From the IMG/VR virus record IMGVR_UViG_3300008266_000061, positions 1 through 59,880 of that record: 59,880 nt of DNA, one strand, 5' to 3'. The DNA is from a virus. A program made the position numbers and the translations under genes. Below, piece by piece: positions 6,198-13,183 of this stretch; the stretch's first letter is position 1; each line of letters begins with the position of its first letter. Under the pieces are notes generated by a model. That model did not search any database and was not told the origin of the DNA. It worked only from the letters and a program-made list of their open reading frames with translations.

Positions 6198-6235
6198 CTA
6201 CCCACAAAAAAAACCGCCCCTTTTTAGAGGCGGTT
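6198..6235 (-). terminator. Minus-strand intrinsic terminator
   Basis: On the minus strand the stem AACCGCC/GGCGGTT encloses a ten-base loop and runs into a tract of T. It ends the transcript that carries the DnaA-like protein and the small frames at 6235-6807. Confidence 0.8.
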
Positions 6236-6324
6236 CACACAAACGAAATGAATAAAACAAACTGAACTTGCGCTACGAAACGCAACCCAGCAAATGTATC
6301 AACAAACTTTTTTAGTTCGTTCAT
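6235..6324 (-). CDS. Possible 29-aa hydrophobic peptide
   Basis: A 29-codon frame preceded by AAAAGAAA ends at the foot of the terminator. The C-terminal half (RFVAQVQFVLFISFV) is hydrophobic and could sit in the membrane. An 11-codon frame (6321-6356) ends in an ATGA overlap with it. This could be a small toxic or regulatory peptide, or chance; there is no comparative evidence. Confidence 0.25.
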   Translation of the reverse strand: MNELKKFVDTFAGLRFVAQVQFVLFISFV

Positions 6325-6368
6325 TTTCTTTTGTTTACGATGACTTTACGCTCCATTTTGTAAAGTAG

Positions 6369-6515
6369 TTAGTTCCAAAATATAAAATGTGTCCGTGTCC
6401 TTTCGCCCGCCTGCATTATAAGCAGGGTTATCGGAACAAATATGTACATGTCGGTATATTCTAAGCCGTCACCCAGCGTAAACTTTTCGTATGTCACAGA
6501 CTCAATTATCTTCAT
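6369..6515 (-). CDS. Small hypothetical protein (48 aa)
   Basis: This 48-codon ATG frame starts within the last codons of the upstream gene, a common coupling arrangement in this cluster. The middle (MYIFVPITLLIMQ) is hydrophobic, with charged ends. Position and overlap support translation; no family is recognised. Confidence 0.4.
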   Translation of the reverse strand: MKIIESVTYEKFTLGDGLEYTDMYIFVPITLLIMQAGERTRTHFIFWN

Positions 6516-6807
6516 CTAACAGTTTGAACTTTAGTTTGTCGTATTCCCCGACCGGGCGGACAACTTCAAGTTCTTTAAAGTGCCCACCGAGCCAAAGGTA
6601 CATATCGTTTCCTGTCAATTCATACAGTCGGATGTTTATCAACCTCATTAGCGACCGATCTCGCTTGTATTGCTTGTGAGGCTTGTGTGTACCCTTTTTG
6701 GGGCAGCTTACGTCGTCAGTTAGCAGCTTATGCCTCAGAGTCTGGAGGTGTTGCAACTCGGTCAACGTCGATGGCGTAGGTGGTAAGTATATCGGGGTTC
6801 CGTTCAT
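6502..6807 (-). CDS. Hypothetical protein (101 aa)
   Basis: A Lys-rich basic centre (residues 38-50) lies between a leucine-rich N-terminus and a C-terminal half with alternating charged residues. It overlaps the end of the DnaA-like gene by 80 bp, so the true start could be downstream. Co-transcription with a DNA-binding protein suggests a replication or regulatory role, but no domain is recognised. Confidence 0.6.
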   Translation of the reverse strand: MNGTPIYLPPTPSTLTELQHLQTLRHKLLTDDVSCPKKGTHKPHKQYKRDRSLMRLINIRLYELTGNDMYLWLGGHFKELEVVRPVGEYDKLKFKLLDEDN

Positions 6808-7213
6808 TGAAAAAATCTAATAATAGTTCTTGTTTGGCTGGGTCTAAGTCTGCAATGAAGTGTCGTATCTTATTTCTACGAACCGCATTGAACTCATAGT
6901 CTCTCTTTAGAGTTTTAATAGCGTGGCATACGGTTGCGTGATCTTTATTGATTAACCGGGCAACCTCTGCTAAGGTTTTTGTCGTGCATACCTTGACTGT
7001 TGTCATAAACACCTGCCTAGCAAGGACGATGTCTGCAAGTCTTTTGTCACTCTTGATGTCGCTGGTAGCAACAATAAAGTGTTTGCTAACCTTTTGAAGA
7101 AGCTCGTCTCCATCGGCATCCTCCATCTTGTGAATGTACTCGTAAACCTTTGTGAAGTCGGCTCTCTTAGCTGGTGGAACCATGTCCACTAAATCTTTGA
7201 ATGTATATCTCAT
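6728..7213 (-). CDS. DnaA domain IV-like DNA-binding protein (161 aa)
   Basis: Residues 44-107 resemble the DNA-binding domain IV of the replication initiator DnaA: LARQVFM helix, TLAEVARLI helix, then the signature KDHATVCHAIK (90-100), corresponding to GRDHTTVLHA. There is no AAA+ ATPase domain, so this is a stand-alone binding module. It could recognise DnaA boxes or a phage origin, or modulate host DnaA. It lies upstream-linked to the single-strand binding protein and replication genes on the same strand. Confidence 0.75.
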   Translation of the reverse strand: MRYTFKDLVDMVPPAKRADFTKVYEYIHKMEDADGDELLQKVSKHFIVATSDIKSDKRLADIVLARQVFMTTVKVCTTKTLAEVARLINKDHATVCHAIKTLKRDYEFNAVRRNKIRHFIADLDPAKQELLLDFFNERNPDILTTYAIDVDRVATPPDSEA

Positions 7214-7230
7214 GTTCGTTTGTTTATAAA

Positions 7231-7268
7231 GCCGTGGCGGGTTAACCCTTATTAATCCCCCGCCACGA
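7231..7268. other. Inverted repeat between ssb-like and DnaA-like genes
   Basis: A 9-bp stem, CGTGGCGGG with CCCGCCACG, encloses 17-18 bases in the 68-bp gap upstream of the DnaA-like gene. No T tract follows on either strand, so it is a weak terminator at best. It may instead structure the leader of the DnaA-like gene. Confidence 0.4.
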
Positions 7269-7281
7269 CTCTTGGTTAAGG

Positions 7282-7911
7282 TTAGAATGGCAAATCGTCT
7301 CCAGGATGCTCAACGTATTCGGTAGCGTGAGAGTCTAACTTTTTAATTGCACTTACTGACTTGACTTGCGGAAGGAAAATGTCATTAAGATGCTTCTCAA
7401 AGAACTCTTGACGCTCTGAGTCATCCCAAACAACTTGCCCTTTGACCTTTACCTGTTTCATCTCAGGCATATTACCGGGGTTGTCCTTTGTCCACGCCCA
7501 CTTGATGTCCTCTTGTCCTTGACGCAAGTAAAGCATTGTGCGCGTCTTGCCGTCGACCTCCTTTGACCACGGGGTAAGAGTAACCTCCTTCCCCGCATCA
7601 ATGTTAGGCATACACATAAAGAATCCTGATGAGTAACGTGAACTCCACGGCATTTGGATTTGATACTCGCTGTCTTGATCCTTCAGAACTATACAAAGCT
7701 GATCGCCGTAGCCCTGCTCGGAAACACGCTTGAATACGTCTGTGATGTAGCCTGAAAGCGACGTGTAACGCTCCTCGTACCAAATCTTAGTACCGTCTTT
7801 GCTCATGCACTTAATTGAGCCAGCTGTACCCTCAGGAACACGCTTGGCAATCTTACCGCCAGCAATGCTGAGGTAAGTACGGTTTGATGAACCACCTTGA
7901 TTTAATCCCAT
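7282..7911 (-). CDS. Probable single-stranded DNA-binding protein (209 aa)
   Basis: The protein ends in an acidic tip with aromatic terminus (HPGDDLPF), the hallmark by which SSB proteins recruit partners (compare DDDIPF). The preceding 150 residues are beta-rich, consistent with an OB fold. It has its own promoter and precedes the primase-helicase and organiser modules in the same arm. It would coat single strands during phage replication. The family assignment is inferred from the tail, length and context, not from a recognised core motif. Confidence 0.7.
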   Translation of the reverse strand: MGLNQGGSSNRTYLSIAGGKIAKRVPEGTAGSIKCMSKDGTKIWYEERYTSLSGYITDVFKRVSEQGYGDQLCIVLKDQDSEYQIQMPWSSRYSSGFFMCMPNIDAGKEVTLTPWSKEVDGKTRTMLYLRQGQEDIKWAWTKDNPGNMPEMKQVKVKGQVVWDDSERQEFFEKHLNDIFLPQVKSVSAIKKLDSHATEYVEHPGDDLPF

Positions 7912-7943
7912 AATTTTTGATTAATATTTATTGGTTATATTCG

Positions 7944-7974
7944 CAAATGTAGCATATATGTTTCTTTTGTGCAA
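7944..7974 (-). promoter_or_regulatory. Promoter of the SSB-like gene
   Basis: On the minus strand: TTG (7974-7972), 20 bp, TACATTTG (7951-7944). A leader of about 30 nt, AT-rich, precedes the ATG at 7911. High SSB demand would justify a dedicated promoter between the replication genes. Confidence 0.6.
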
Positions 7975-7990
7975 GAAAAAAACTGTTAAA

Positions 7991-9931
7991 TTATTCCCAC
8001 GCTTCTTTGTAGCCGTTTGGATGATCAGTTTCCTCGTTCCATTCCTTGGCATCGCGTGAATCAGTCCAATTTCTGTTCGGCTTGATGACCGATGGCTTCG
8101 GTTCTTCAATTTGAGCCTGTACGTACTTGCCGTCAATCGCCTGTTGCAGGTAGTCAACCCCATCAAATGTAAACCTCCGAGTGTTCCTCTGTAGTTGGAA
8201 CTCAAAGAAGCCCTTTATACCCACGATTTTTTGTCGGCGGATCTTCTTACTATGAAACTCGCAGATAGGGCTTTCTGGGGCCGTCTGGGCAAACGGACGG
8301 TGGTATATGAGGATGTTGTCTGCCTTGTTGTTCCACATCGCTCCGTCGGCAAGGTCAAATACCTCCGGACATGGGTAGTTCCCGTCGTCCCCTTTCCTCA
8401 TCTTGTGCGGGTGGACCACTATGTCAAAGTACACGTTGTTTTTCCGTGCAAAACGAGTACAGTCAGACAAGAAAGTTTCCAAATACTTGTCACTTCTTCC
8501 GCCGCCCTTCGTATAGTCATTCGCCATTTGGTTGAATGGATCAATGATCACCCTTTCCACGCCATGTTTGATAATGAGACTCAAGAAAACTTCTTTAACG
8601 TAATCCGGTGTTGGGCTTACGTCTTTGGGGTATACCATGAAGATATGTTCGCCAATCATCTTGTACACCTTCATGTACAAATCGTAGCTTGGTCGATTTG
8701 GATTGTTTGGCGTACAGTCCTTTCCAAAATAGATTTCCACAAGGTCGTGGTAAAACTGTTCGGCAGGTAACTCCTCCGGGGTAAAGATGGCAACCTTCTC
8801 TCCAAACTTGACTATACGGAATATCATCTCCCACTTCATGAATGATGACTTGCCATAGTTTCCTATTCCGGAAACAATTGTTAAATCCCCCTTCACTCTT
8901 TTGAAGTGTTTGTCAAGTAGTGGAACGCCTAGAGGTTGTGCCGCACGATATCCGTGGAGGTAAATCTCGGAAGCCTTTTCCATAACTTCCTCCGCATAAA
9001 TGACGTCCTGTGCGGCTATATTCTCCGCATCTTCTGCGGTGATTACGATGTCAACCTCCACTCGGTTACTCTTTGTAACCAACTGGTCTTTGGTAAACTC
9101 GGCGGTGTTCCACTGGTTCATGTTGGCCCTGTACGCGCTACGTATCGCCTGTCTGCACTCACGTTGGCTGAAACTAGCGTCAGGAACAACGTAGGTCATC
9201 ATCATGTTATAGCACGTCTCCTCAAGCATCCCGAACCTGCAACAGCTTGCGGCTAACTTGAACACGAAGTGATTTCTTTCCCCCTCACGGAACGCGTCCC
9301 CCTTGGAGGTCATCCATGTCAGCAGGTTGTTAAAAATCTTGTCGTCGTCGTTAATCGTTTCGGTAGTTGTCTGTTGTGGCAACCTTCTGTCGGCCTTCTT
9401 TACTGGCAATTTGTTAAAAACCTCAGCGTTTGGATTGTAATAAATTTCGGGATCATACGACTCAAAGCATAGGCGGGAAACATTTCGACCAGTCTTGTCA
9501 ATGTCTGGGAAATCATTCATTAAGGCATCGAAATGCTCCTTATGCATGGTATTCCATTCAATCCGAACCAAGGCCTTCAGTCCCTTTCCAGAAGGTGATA
9601 CCCAAACAGCCGTAATGTAACTTATAAGTGACAATTCATTTCTTTTTTGGGTGATATTAGGGACATTATCGAAATCAAGCACAATGTAACCAGAGTGTTC
9701 GACAAGCTCTGAGTCCTTACGTTTGTTAAAAACCCCACTAAAGCAAGCTGCTGGAAGTCTCTTCTTTAACTCGTCCGCCTCCTTTTTGGTTTTAGCTTCC
9801 CTCGCCTTCTCGACGAGTTCCTTTGACTTTCCAGTCCTAATTCGTTCAAGTGCGCCCAACACAGTAATCGTGTGTCCTTGCAGGTCGTTGAAGTCTTTGT
9901 AGATTGAGATTTTACCATGTATTGCTGTCAT
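7991..9931 (-). CDS. Primase-helicase fusion protein (646 aa)
   Basis: Residues 1-180 match the VirE_N/BT4734-type primase-related domain: GYIVLDFDNV (81-90) and WVSPSGKGLKALV (110-122). Residues about 200-275 form a helical linker like the PriCT region. Residues about 325-600 are a RecA-like DnaB-type helicase, with Walker A GIGNYGKSS (355-363) and Walker B VIIDPF (D464). The enzyme should prime and unwind DNA at the fork. VirE_N primases are typical of Bacteroidota elements. It overlaps the upstream organiser gene by 20 bp, indicating one operon. Confidence 0.85.
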   Translation of the reverse strand: MTAIHGKISIYKDFNDLQGHTITVLGALERIRTGKSKELVEKAREAKTKKEADELKKRLPAACFSGVFNKRKDSELVEHSGYIVLDFDNVPNITQKRNELSLISYITAVWVSPSGKGLKALVRIEWNTMHKEHFDALMNDFPDIDKTGRNVSRLCFESYDPEIYYNPNAEVFNKLPVKKADRRLPQQTTTETINDDDKIFNNLLTWMTSKGDAFREGERNHFVFKLAASCCRFGMLEETCYNMMMTYVVPDASFSQRECRQAIRSAYRANMNQWNTAEFTKDQLVTKSNRVEVDIVITAEDAENIAAQDVIYAEEVMEKASEIYLHGYRAAQPLGVPLLDKHFKRVKGDLTIVSGIGNYGKSSFMKWEMIFRIVKFGEKVAIFTPEELPAEQFYHDLVEIYFGKDCTPNNPNRPSYDLYMKVYKMIGEHIFMVYPKDVSPTPDYVKEVFLSLIIKHGVERVIIDPFNQMANDYTKGGGRSDKYLETFLSDCTRFARKNNVYFDIVVHPHKMRKGDDGNYPCPEVFDLADGAMWNNKADNILIYHRPFAQTAPESPICEFHSKKIRRQKIVGIKGFFEFQLQRNTRRFTFDGVDYLQQAIDGKYVQAQIEEPKPSVIKPNRNWTDSRDAKEWNEETDHPNGYKEAWE

Positions 9932-10589
9932 CTTGAATAGGCGTTTGTTTTATTGCTTTCGTTTGTGTTTCGTCTTCCCATCTCTTGTCGCGAAGATATC
10001 GAACCGGGTCTTTCCAGTATTTCCGTTCGCGACCCGATTTGTGGTTATTCATGCATTCTACCGCAAGTGTGCGCTCATCAGAAGATAGTTTGTTCCAAGC
10101 AGTTTGTGCTTGTTTCTTATCCACCTTCTTGTCGTAAGCAGTCCAAAAATCCTCAAATGCGTATTTGTATATTATTATTTCTTTGTTTGTATTTGTTTCT
10201 TTATATATATCGAGGTTTTCCGATTCACGGAAATCCCCGACATCGGGAAATCCCGACATCGGGAAATCCGCATCTCGGGAAAGCTGAGGTGCATCATATA
10301 CAATATGGTTCCATCCCACCATCCTGTTGGTGCTTGAATCTATTTGACGGCAACTCAAGATGTACCCCTTCTCTTGCAGGGACTTAAACACCCTGTCTAC
10401 TGCGTTTTTTGCATCTGGCATCTGATTATAAAGATTCTTTTTGTAAAGAACCCAATTCTCCGGAAGGGAAAGAAGAAAGCAAAGCATACCTTTCTCTTCC
10501 ATTGTCAAATCCTTAGACTGTGAGATTTCGTTCGGGATAATAGCAAAGTCATGCTTGCGCTTCCCTTTAACAATTTGTCCTGTATTCAT
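9912..10589 (-). CDS. Replisome organiser (lambda O-like role) (225 aa)
   Basis: The N-terminal 90 residues (HDFAIIPNEISQSKDLTMEE, then LSLPENWVLYKK and a winged-helix pattern) resemble phage replication proteins with a DNA-binding helix-turn-helix domain. A linker (about 110-145) is followed by a C-terminal domain (FEDFWTAYDKKVDKKQAQTA) typical of DnaT/organiser-like proteins. The linker-coding DNA carries four 16-bp iterons and an AT-rich tract. The ATG at 10589 is preferred to a start at 10616 inside the terminator hairpin. It probably loads the downstream primase-helicase. Confidence 0.75.
   Translation of the reverse strand: MNTGQIVKGKRKHDFAIIPNEISQSKDLTMEEKGMLCFLLSLPENWVLYKKNLYNQMPDAKNAVDRVFKSLQEKGYILSCRQIDSSTNRMVGWNHIVYDAPQLSRDADFPMSGFPDVGDFRESENLDIYKETNTNKEIIIYKYAFEDFWTAYDKKVDKKQAQTAWNKLSSDERTLAVECMNNHKSGRERKYWKDPVRYLRDKRWEDETQTKAIKQTPIQDDSNTW
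10158..10212. other. AT-rich unwinding tract of the candidate origin
   Basis: A markedly AT-rich stretch adjoins the iterons at 10221-10284 and encodes the Ile/Tyr/Lys/Asn-rich linker of the organiser. In the lambda origin, an AT-rich tract next to four iterons is the first DNA to melt. Confidence 0.5.
10221..10284. repeat. Four 16-bp iterons: candidate replication origin
   Basis: The core CGGGAAATC, or a close variant, begins at 10228, 10244, 10260 and 10276, exactly 16 bp apart. The middle units carry an internal dyad, CCCGA-CA-TCGGG. Sixteen is not a multiple of three, so each copy is read in a different codon phase; the repetition is therefore maintained at DNA rather than protein level. 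The location, in the linker-coding part of the organiser gene beside an AT-rich tract, parallels the lambda origin. Confidence 0.7.
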
Positions 10590-10594
10590 AAGAT

Positions 10595-10629
10595 AAAAAA
10601 AGCTCGCAAGAACCACTTTGCGAGCTTTT
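10595..10629 (-). terminator. Terminator/attenuator just before the organiser start
   Basis: On the minus strand a perfect 12-bp stem, AAAAGCTCGCAA with TTGCGAGCTTTT, has an 8-nt loop and is followed by more T. It ends five bases before the organiser ATG. The promoter at 10705-10735 reads directly into it, so it probably attenuates the replication operon. The hairpin is near-symmetric and could also act on the other strand. Confidence 0.75.
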
Positions 10630-10704
10630 GAATTGGTAAGTAATTATACCCATCCAACCCTAGTTTACTGTGGTTCGTTAGCAAACGAGGGGTGAAATAT
10701 GTGG

Positions 10705-10735
10705 CAAACATAAACTACCCACGCGAGGATGTCAA
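10705..10735 (-). promoter_or_regulatory. Promoter of the replication operon
   Basis: On the minus strand: TTGAC (10735-10731) and TATGTTTG (10712-10705), 20 bp between TTG and the second box. Transcription should start near 10700 and make a leader of about 110 nt containing TCGTT/AACGA and the terminator at 10595-10629. Confidence 0.6.
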
Positions 10736-10923
10736 GGATTTTCGTCTTTATTTTTCAAGTGCCAGGTTTCGCAGTCCCAGCACATATAGATAATTTGGTC
10801 CGCATCCTTATGAGACTCAGCCTCTTTACGAGTTTTGTATGGGCGCTTGCCACATCCGTATTCGGAGGCTCTTATCATTAGTGCGAGGGATAAAACGGTA
10901 AATATGATTGACAGAATAAACAT
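10732..10923 (-). CDS. Membrane-anchored zinc-ribbon-like protein (63 aa)
   Basis: Residues 1-18 are a hydrophobic signal anchor. The rest (GKRPYKTRKEAESH, then YMCWDC and WHLKN) follows the pattern of small phage/bacterial zinc-ribbon proteins of type C-G-K-x-x-Y-x-T, C-x-x-C, WHL. The ATG lies four bases after TAAATTTG, so the mRNA is probably leaderless. Function unknown. Confidence 0.65.
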   Translation of the reverse strand: MFILSIIFTVLSLALMIRASEYGCGKRPYKTRKEAESHKDADQIIYMCWDCETWHLKNKDENP

Positions 10924-10927
10924 ACTG

Positions 10928-10957
10928 CAAATTTACTCTGTTTAATACTATTTCCAA
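10928..10957 (-). promoter_or_regulatory. Divergent promoter, minus strand
   Basis: TTG (10957-10955), 19 bp, TAAATTTG (10935-10928), then only four bases to the ATG at 10923. It is the mirror partner of the plus-strand promoter 8 bp away. Confidence 0.75.
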
Positions 10958-10965
10958 GCACCAAG

Positions 10966-10995
10966 TTGACACTGTGTTGTTTTTGAGTATATTTG
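10966..10995 (+). promoter_or_regulatory. Divergent promoter, plus strand (packaging operon)
   Basis: TTGAC at 10966-10970 and TATATTTG at 10988-10995, 19 bp from TTG, then four bases (CAGC) to the ATG at 11000. Both members of the divergent pair place the start codon at or next to the expected transcription start. Confidence 0.75.
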
Positions 10996-10999
10996 CAGC

Positions 11000-11215
11000 A
11001 TGAGTAATTTGTTCCCGCCCGACCACCGGGTATTCATTGAAATAGAAAACAAAACAGACAAGCAGATTGACGCGGTAATAACTAAGGTTGGAAACTTTTG
11101 TGAATTTGAGGTTGGTCAGCGCGTTTGCATTGTCGGAAAGGTAGACAAAGTTGAACTGCAAGATGTAACGGAGTACTCCGTACACGAGCGATACATCGTG
11201 ATGGTATATGAATAA
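11000..11215 (+). CDS. GroES-like small protein (71 aa)
   Basis: The order PPDHRVFIEIENKTDK, then ITKVG, FEVGQRVCIVGK and a final strand resembles the co-chaperonin GroES (PLHDRVIVK, then VLAVG, VKVGDIV) but is shorter. It heads the packaging and capsid operon, where a co-chaperonin could help the host GroEL fold capsid protein, as T4 gp31 does. The assignment rests on a remote pattern and should be treated as tentative. It overlaps the next gene by 8 bp. Confidence 0.5.
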   Translation: MSNLFPPDHRVFIEIENKTDKQIDAVITKVGNFCEFEVGQRVCIVGKVDKVELQDVTEYSVHERYIVMVYE

Positions 11216-11510
11216 CGAAAAAAACTGGAAGCGATCCATAGAGCTTGTCAGGCAGATGCTTGATGACAAGATTGAGATATATGAGGTGATGAAGATATTC
11301 ACCCCGATGGCTTCGTCCTCGCGAAGAAACCTTCTTTACTGTAGCCCAAGCATAACGGAGTCTGACCTAGACCAGGTTGAGAAGGCGATCCAAAGGTACA
11401 AGTCCACGCTAGAAGAGATGGGTAAGACACAGGTTGAGACTCGAATCAAGCGTTCGATGTACTTCCAAAAACTGAAAGAACACTATGATAAGGACAAAGA
11501 CAAAAAATAA
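11208..11510 (+). CDS. Hypothetical helical protein (100 aa)
   Basis: This is an all-helical, charged protein with no recognised domain; the C-terminal 30 residues are Lys-rich. Overlaps on both sides (8 and 26 bp) place it firmly in the translationally coupled chain that leads to the terminase. A packaging-accessory role is possible by position only. Confidence 0.6.
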   Translation: MNNEKNWKRSIELVRQMLDDKIEIYEVMKIFTPMASSSRRNLLYCSPSITESDLDQVEKAIQRYKSTLEEMGKTQVETRIKRSMYFQKLKEHYDKDKDKK

Positions 11511-11733
11511 TTACCTCAGAATCATCGAAGTGTACGAGTACTACATCGAGCGAGAGAACACTGATATGAAACAGATTGAGGGACTTATGAGTAATTGGGA
11601 CGCCATAAACCTGTTTGGGACCTACTCCTCACTCCGCCGGGGTGTAAACAAAATCAAGAAGAAGCTGCCTGTAGGCAAGAAGAACTTTGAGACCCAAAAA
11701 AAGCTATTTGAAATCTACAAACACACACTATGA
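11485..11733 (+). CDS. Hypothetical helical protein (82 aa)
   Basis: A small basic helical protein of unknown family, with Tyr-rich N-terminal helix and Lys-rich middle. Its TGA overlaps the ATG of the next gene (ATGA). The first residues overlap the previous gene by 26 bp, so an internal start is possible. Confidence 0.6.
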   Translation: MIRTKTKNNYLRIIEVYEYYIERENTDMKQIEGLMSNWDAINLFGTYSSLRRGVNKIKKKLPVGKKNFETQKKLFEIYKHTL

Positions 11734-12533
11734 ATTTAGCTGGACTAGACTTAGAGAAGCTGCGTTTAGTTAACGGAGAATGTATAATTGAACTACATTC
11801 CTTAACCGAGGATGAGATCGACTTTAATGGAGGTAAACTAAAAATAGTAAACAAGGTTAAGAACTATATTTCTGATGTGGACGATGACGAAATGGTTGCC
11901 GTCATAAAAGCATTAAAAAAATCAGACTATAAAGATAAAAATCTTCTGGAAGAGTACAGTAAAATGGCTGGAGAGGCTCACAGAAAGGCTGACGAGGACA
12001 AGGAGAATATACAAGACAAGCAGGCCGTTAGACGAGGCAAGATAATTAAAATAGCGGAGGCCGAACTGAACTATGGCGGATGGGACTACGACTGTGAGTT
12101 TGATGCTGTTGTTGGAGATGAGGTTTGGTTTGATGCCACATTCACAAGAGAGCTGATTACCGAGGGGGAGGGTGGTTGTGTTATAGACGGTAAAACGTAT
12201 CTCATGATTTCGAAGAGGTCTATATACGCGGCCAAGCGAGGAGACGATATAGTTAGTTTAAATGGTTACATCATAGGAAGGCTGTTGGGCAACGAAAGGA
12301 TGTATGGGTCAGTATATATTCCTGACAATGACATCCAGAGGGTTGAGGTGGTTGTCCCTCCTGCTAGACTTCCAAGATATACCCGTCCAGATATTTGGTC
12401 TAATACGGAGGTAAAAAAAGGGGACGTTGTTTGTGTTCGAAACATATACGCAACAAAACTCGATCCTACACTTGCTAACACTACGGAATATGTTCGTTTC
12501 CAGCCACGAGTAATAATGGCACACGAAAGATGA
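11730..12533 (+). CDS. Protein with GroES-like barrel segments (267 aa)
   Basis: Residues 1-95 are charged and helical. Residues about 102-185 (RRGKIIKI, VVGDEVWFD, DGKTYLMISKRSIYAA, SLNGYIIGRLL) follow the GroES barrel order, and a second partial copy (KKGDVVCVRN and onward) ends the protein. Together with the 71-aa gene at the head of the operon it suggests a phage co-chaperonin function in capsid maturation. The match is by pattern only; another beta-barrel fold is possible. Confidence 0.5.
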   Translation: MNLAGLDLEKLRLVNGECIIELHSLTEDEIDFNGGKLKIVNKVKNYISDVDDDEMVAVIKALKKSDYKDKNLLEEYSKMAGEAHRKADEDKENIQDKQAVRRGKIIKIAEAELNYGGWDYDCEFDAVVGDEVWFDATFTRELITEGEGGCVIDGKTYLMISKRSIYAAKRGDDIVSLNGYIIGRLLGNERMYGSVYIPDNDIQRVEVVVPPARLPRYTRPDIWSNTEVKKGDVVCVRNIYATKLDPTLANTTEYVRFQPRVIMAHER

Positions 12534-13183
12534 TAAAATTAGATTTTAGTAAAATATCGTACAACATTGAAGGTGTCCCGGACGATGAGGCAGTAATATA
12601 CCGTTTCTCGGACCTCGCCAGTCAAGCACATATCCTTGACAGGTCAGACGATCTCCCAGAGGGAGTCAACGCCGACAAGGTTGTACGATACCTGATATAT
12701 ATGTTCGCTCCAGGTACGCCCGTGAAAGATGCGTATCCTGACATCAACCAGCGCAAACGATACACATTGAACAAGCTGAACATCATGGTTGATGACACGG
12801 ATCCAGACAACGGGTACGCCCAGCTCTGCATGATGAATGTGGACTGGGCGGTGGAGCGTTACATAACCTTCACCCGACTGCAATGCTCGGAGGACTACTC
12901 GATCATGAGTACTGCCGACATCCGAATTGCGGCACTTCAAAGGGCCTTGTTGACACAGCCCGTTGACAGGTCGAACGACGACAAGAACTTCCAAGCAGGT
13001 CTTGAGAGTTGGCGCCAGACACTTGTGGACGCCCGTAGCCGAATAATGAACGACGAGGTCAGCATCACGTTACAGAAGGCAATTACCTTCTCTGTACGTG
13101 CTGAGAACCTTGGCATACAACCCGAACACTACGCAAGGGTGTGGCGTGAGAAGAAGGAAATATTCCCGGAGGTAATGCCATGA
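12530..13183 (+). CDS. Protein upstream of TerL; small terminase candidate (217 aa)
   Basis: No motif is recognised. The protein is largely helical in its second half, and it lies directly upstream of the large terminase, coupled by ATGA overlaps on both sides. That is the usual position of the small terminase subunit, which binds DNA at the packaging site. The role is inferred from position alone. Confidence 0.55.
   Translation: MIKLDFSKISYNIEGVPDDEAVIYRFSDLASQAHILDRSDDLPEGVNADKVVRYLIYMFAPGTPVKDAYPDINQRKRYTLNKLNIMVDDTDPDNGYAQLCMMNVDWAVERYITFTRLQCSEDYSIMSTADIRIAALQRALLTQPVDRSNDDKNFQAGLESWRQTLVDARSRIMNDEVSITLQKAITFSVRAENLGIQPEHYARVWREKKEIFPEVMP

Noticed and set aside
10117-10125. Single DnaA-box-like TTATCCACC
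   Set aside because: One site with one mismatch in a coding region is expected by chance; mentioned only as possible support for the origin.
921-10668. Shared 12-mer CCAACCCTAGTT near 921 and near 10654 as att-like repeats
   Set aside because: Too short, flanks differ, and no integrase gene was found.
10586-10711. 41-codon leader ORF ending in ATGA at the organiser start
   Set aside because: Its ATG lies inside the TATGTTTG promoter box, so the predicted transcript would not contain it; the frame may be incidental.
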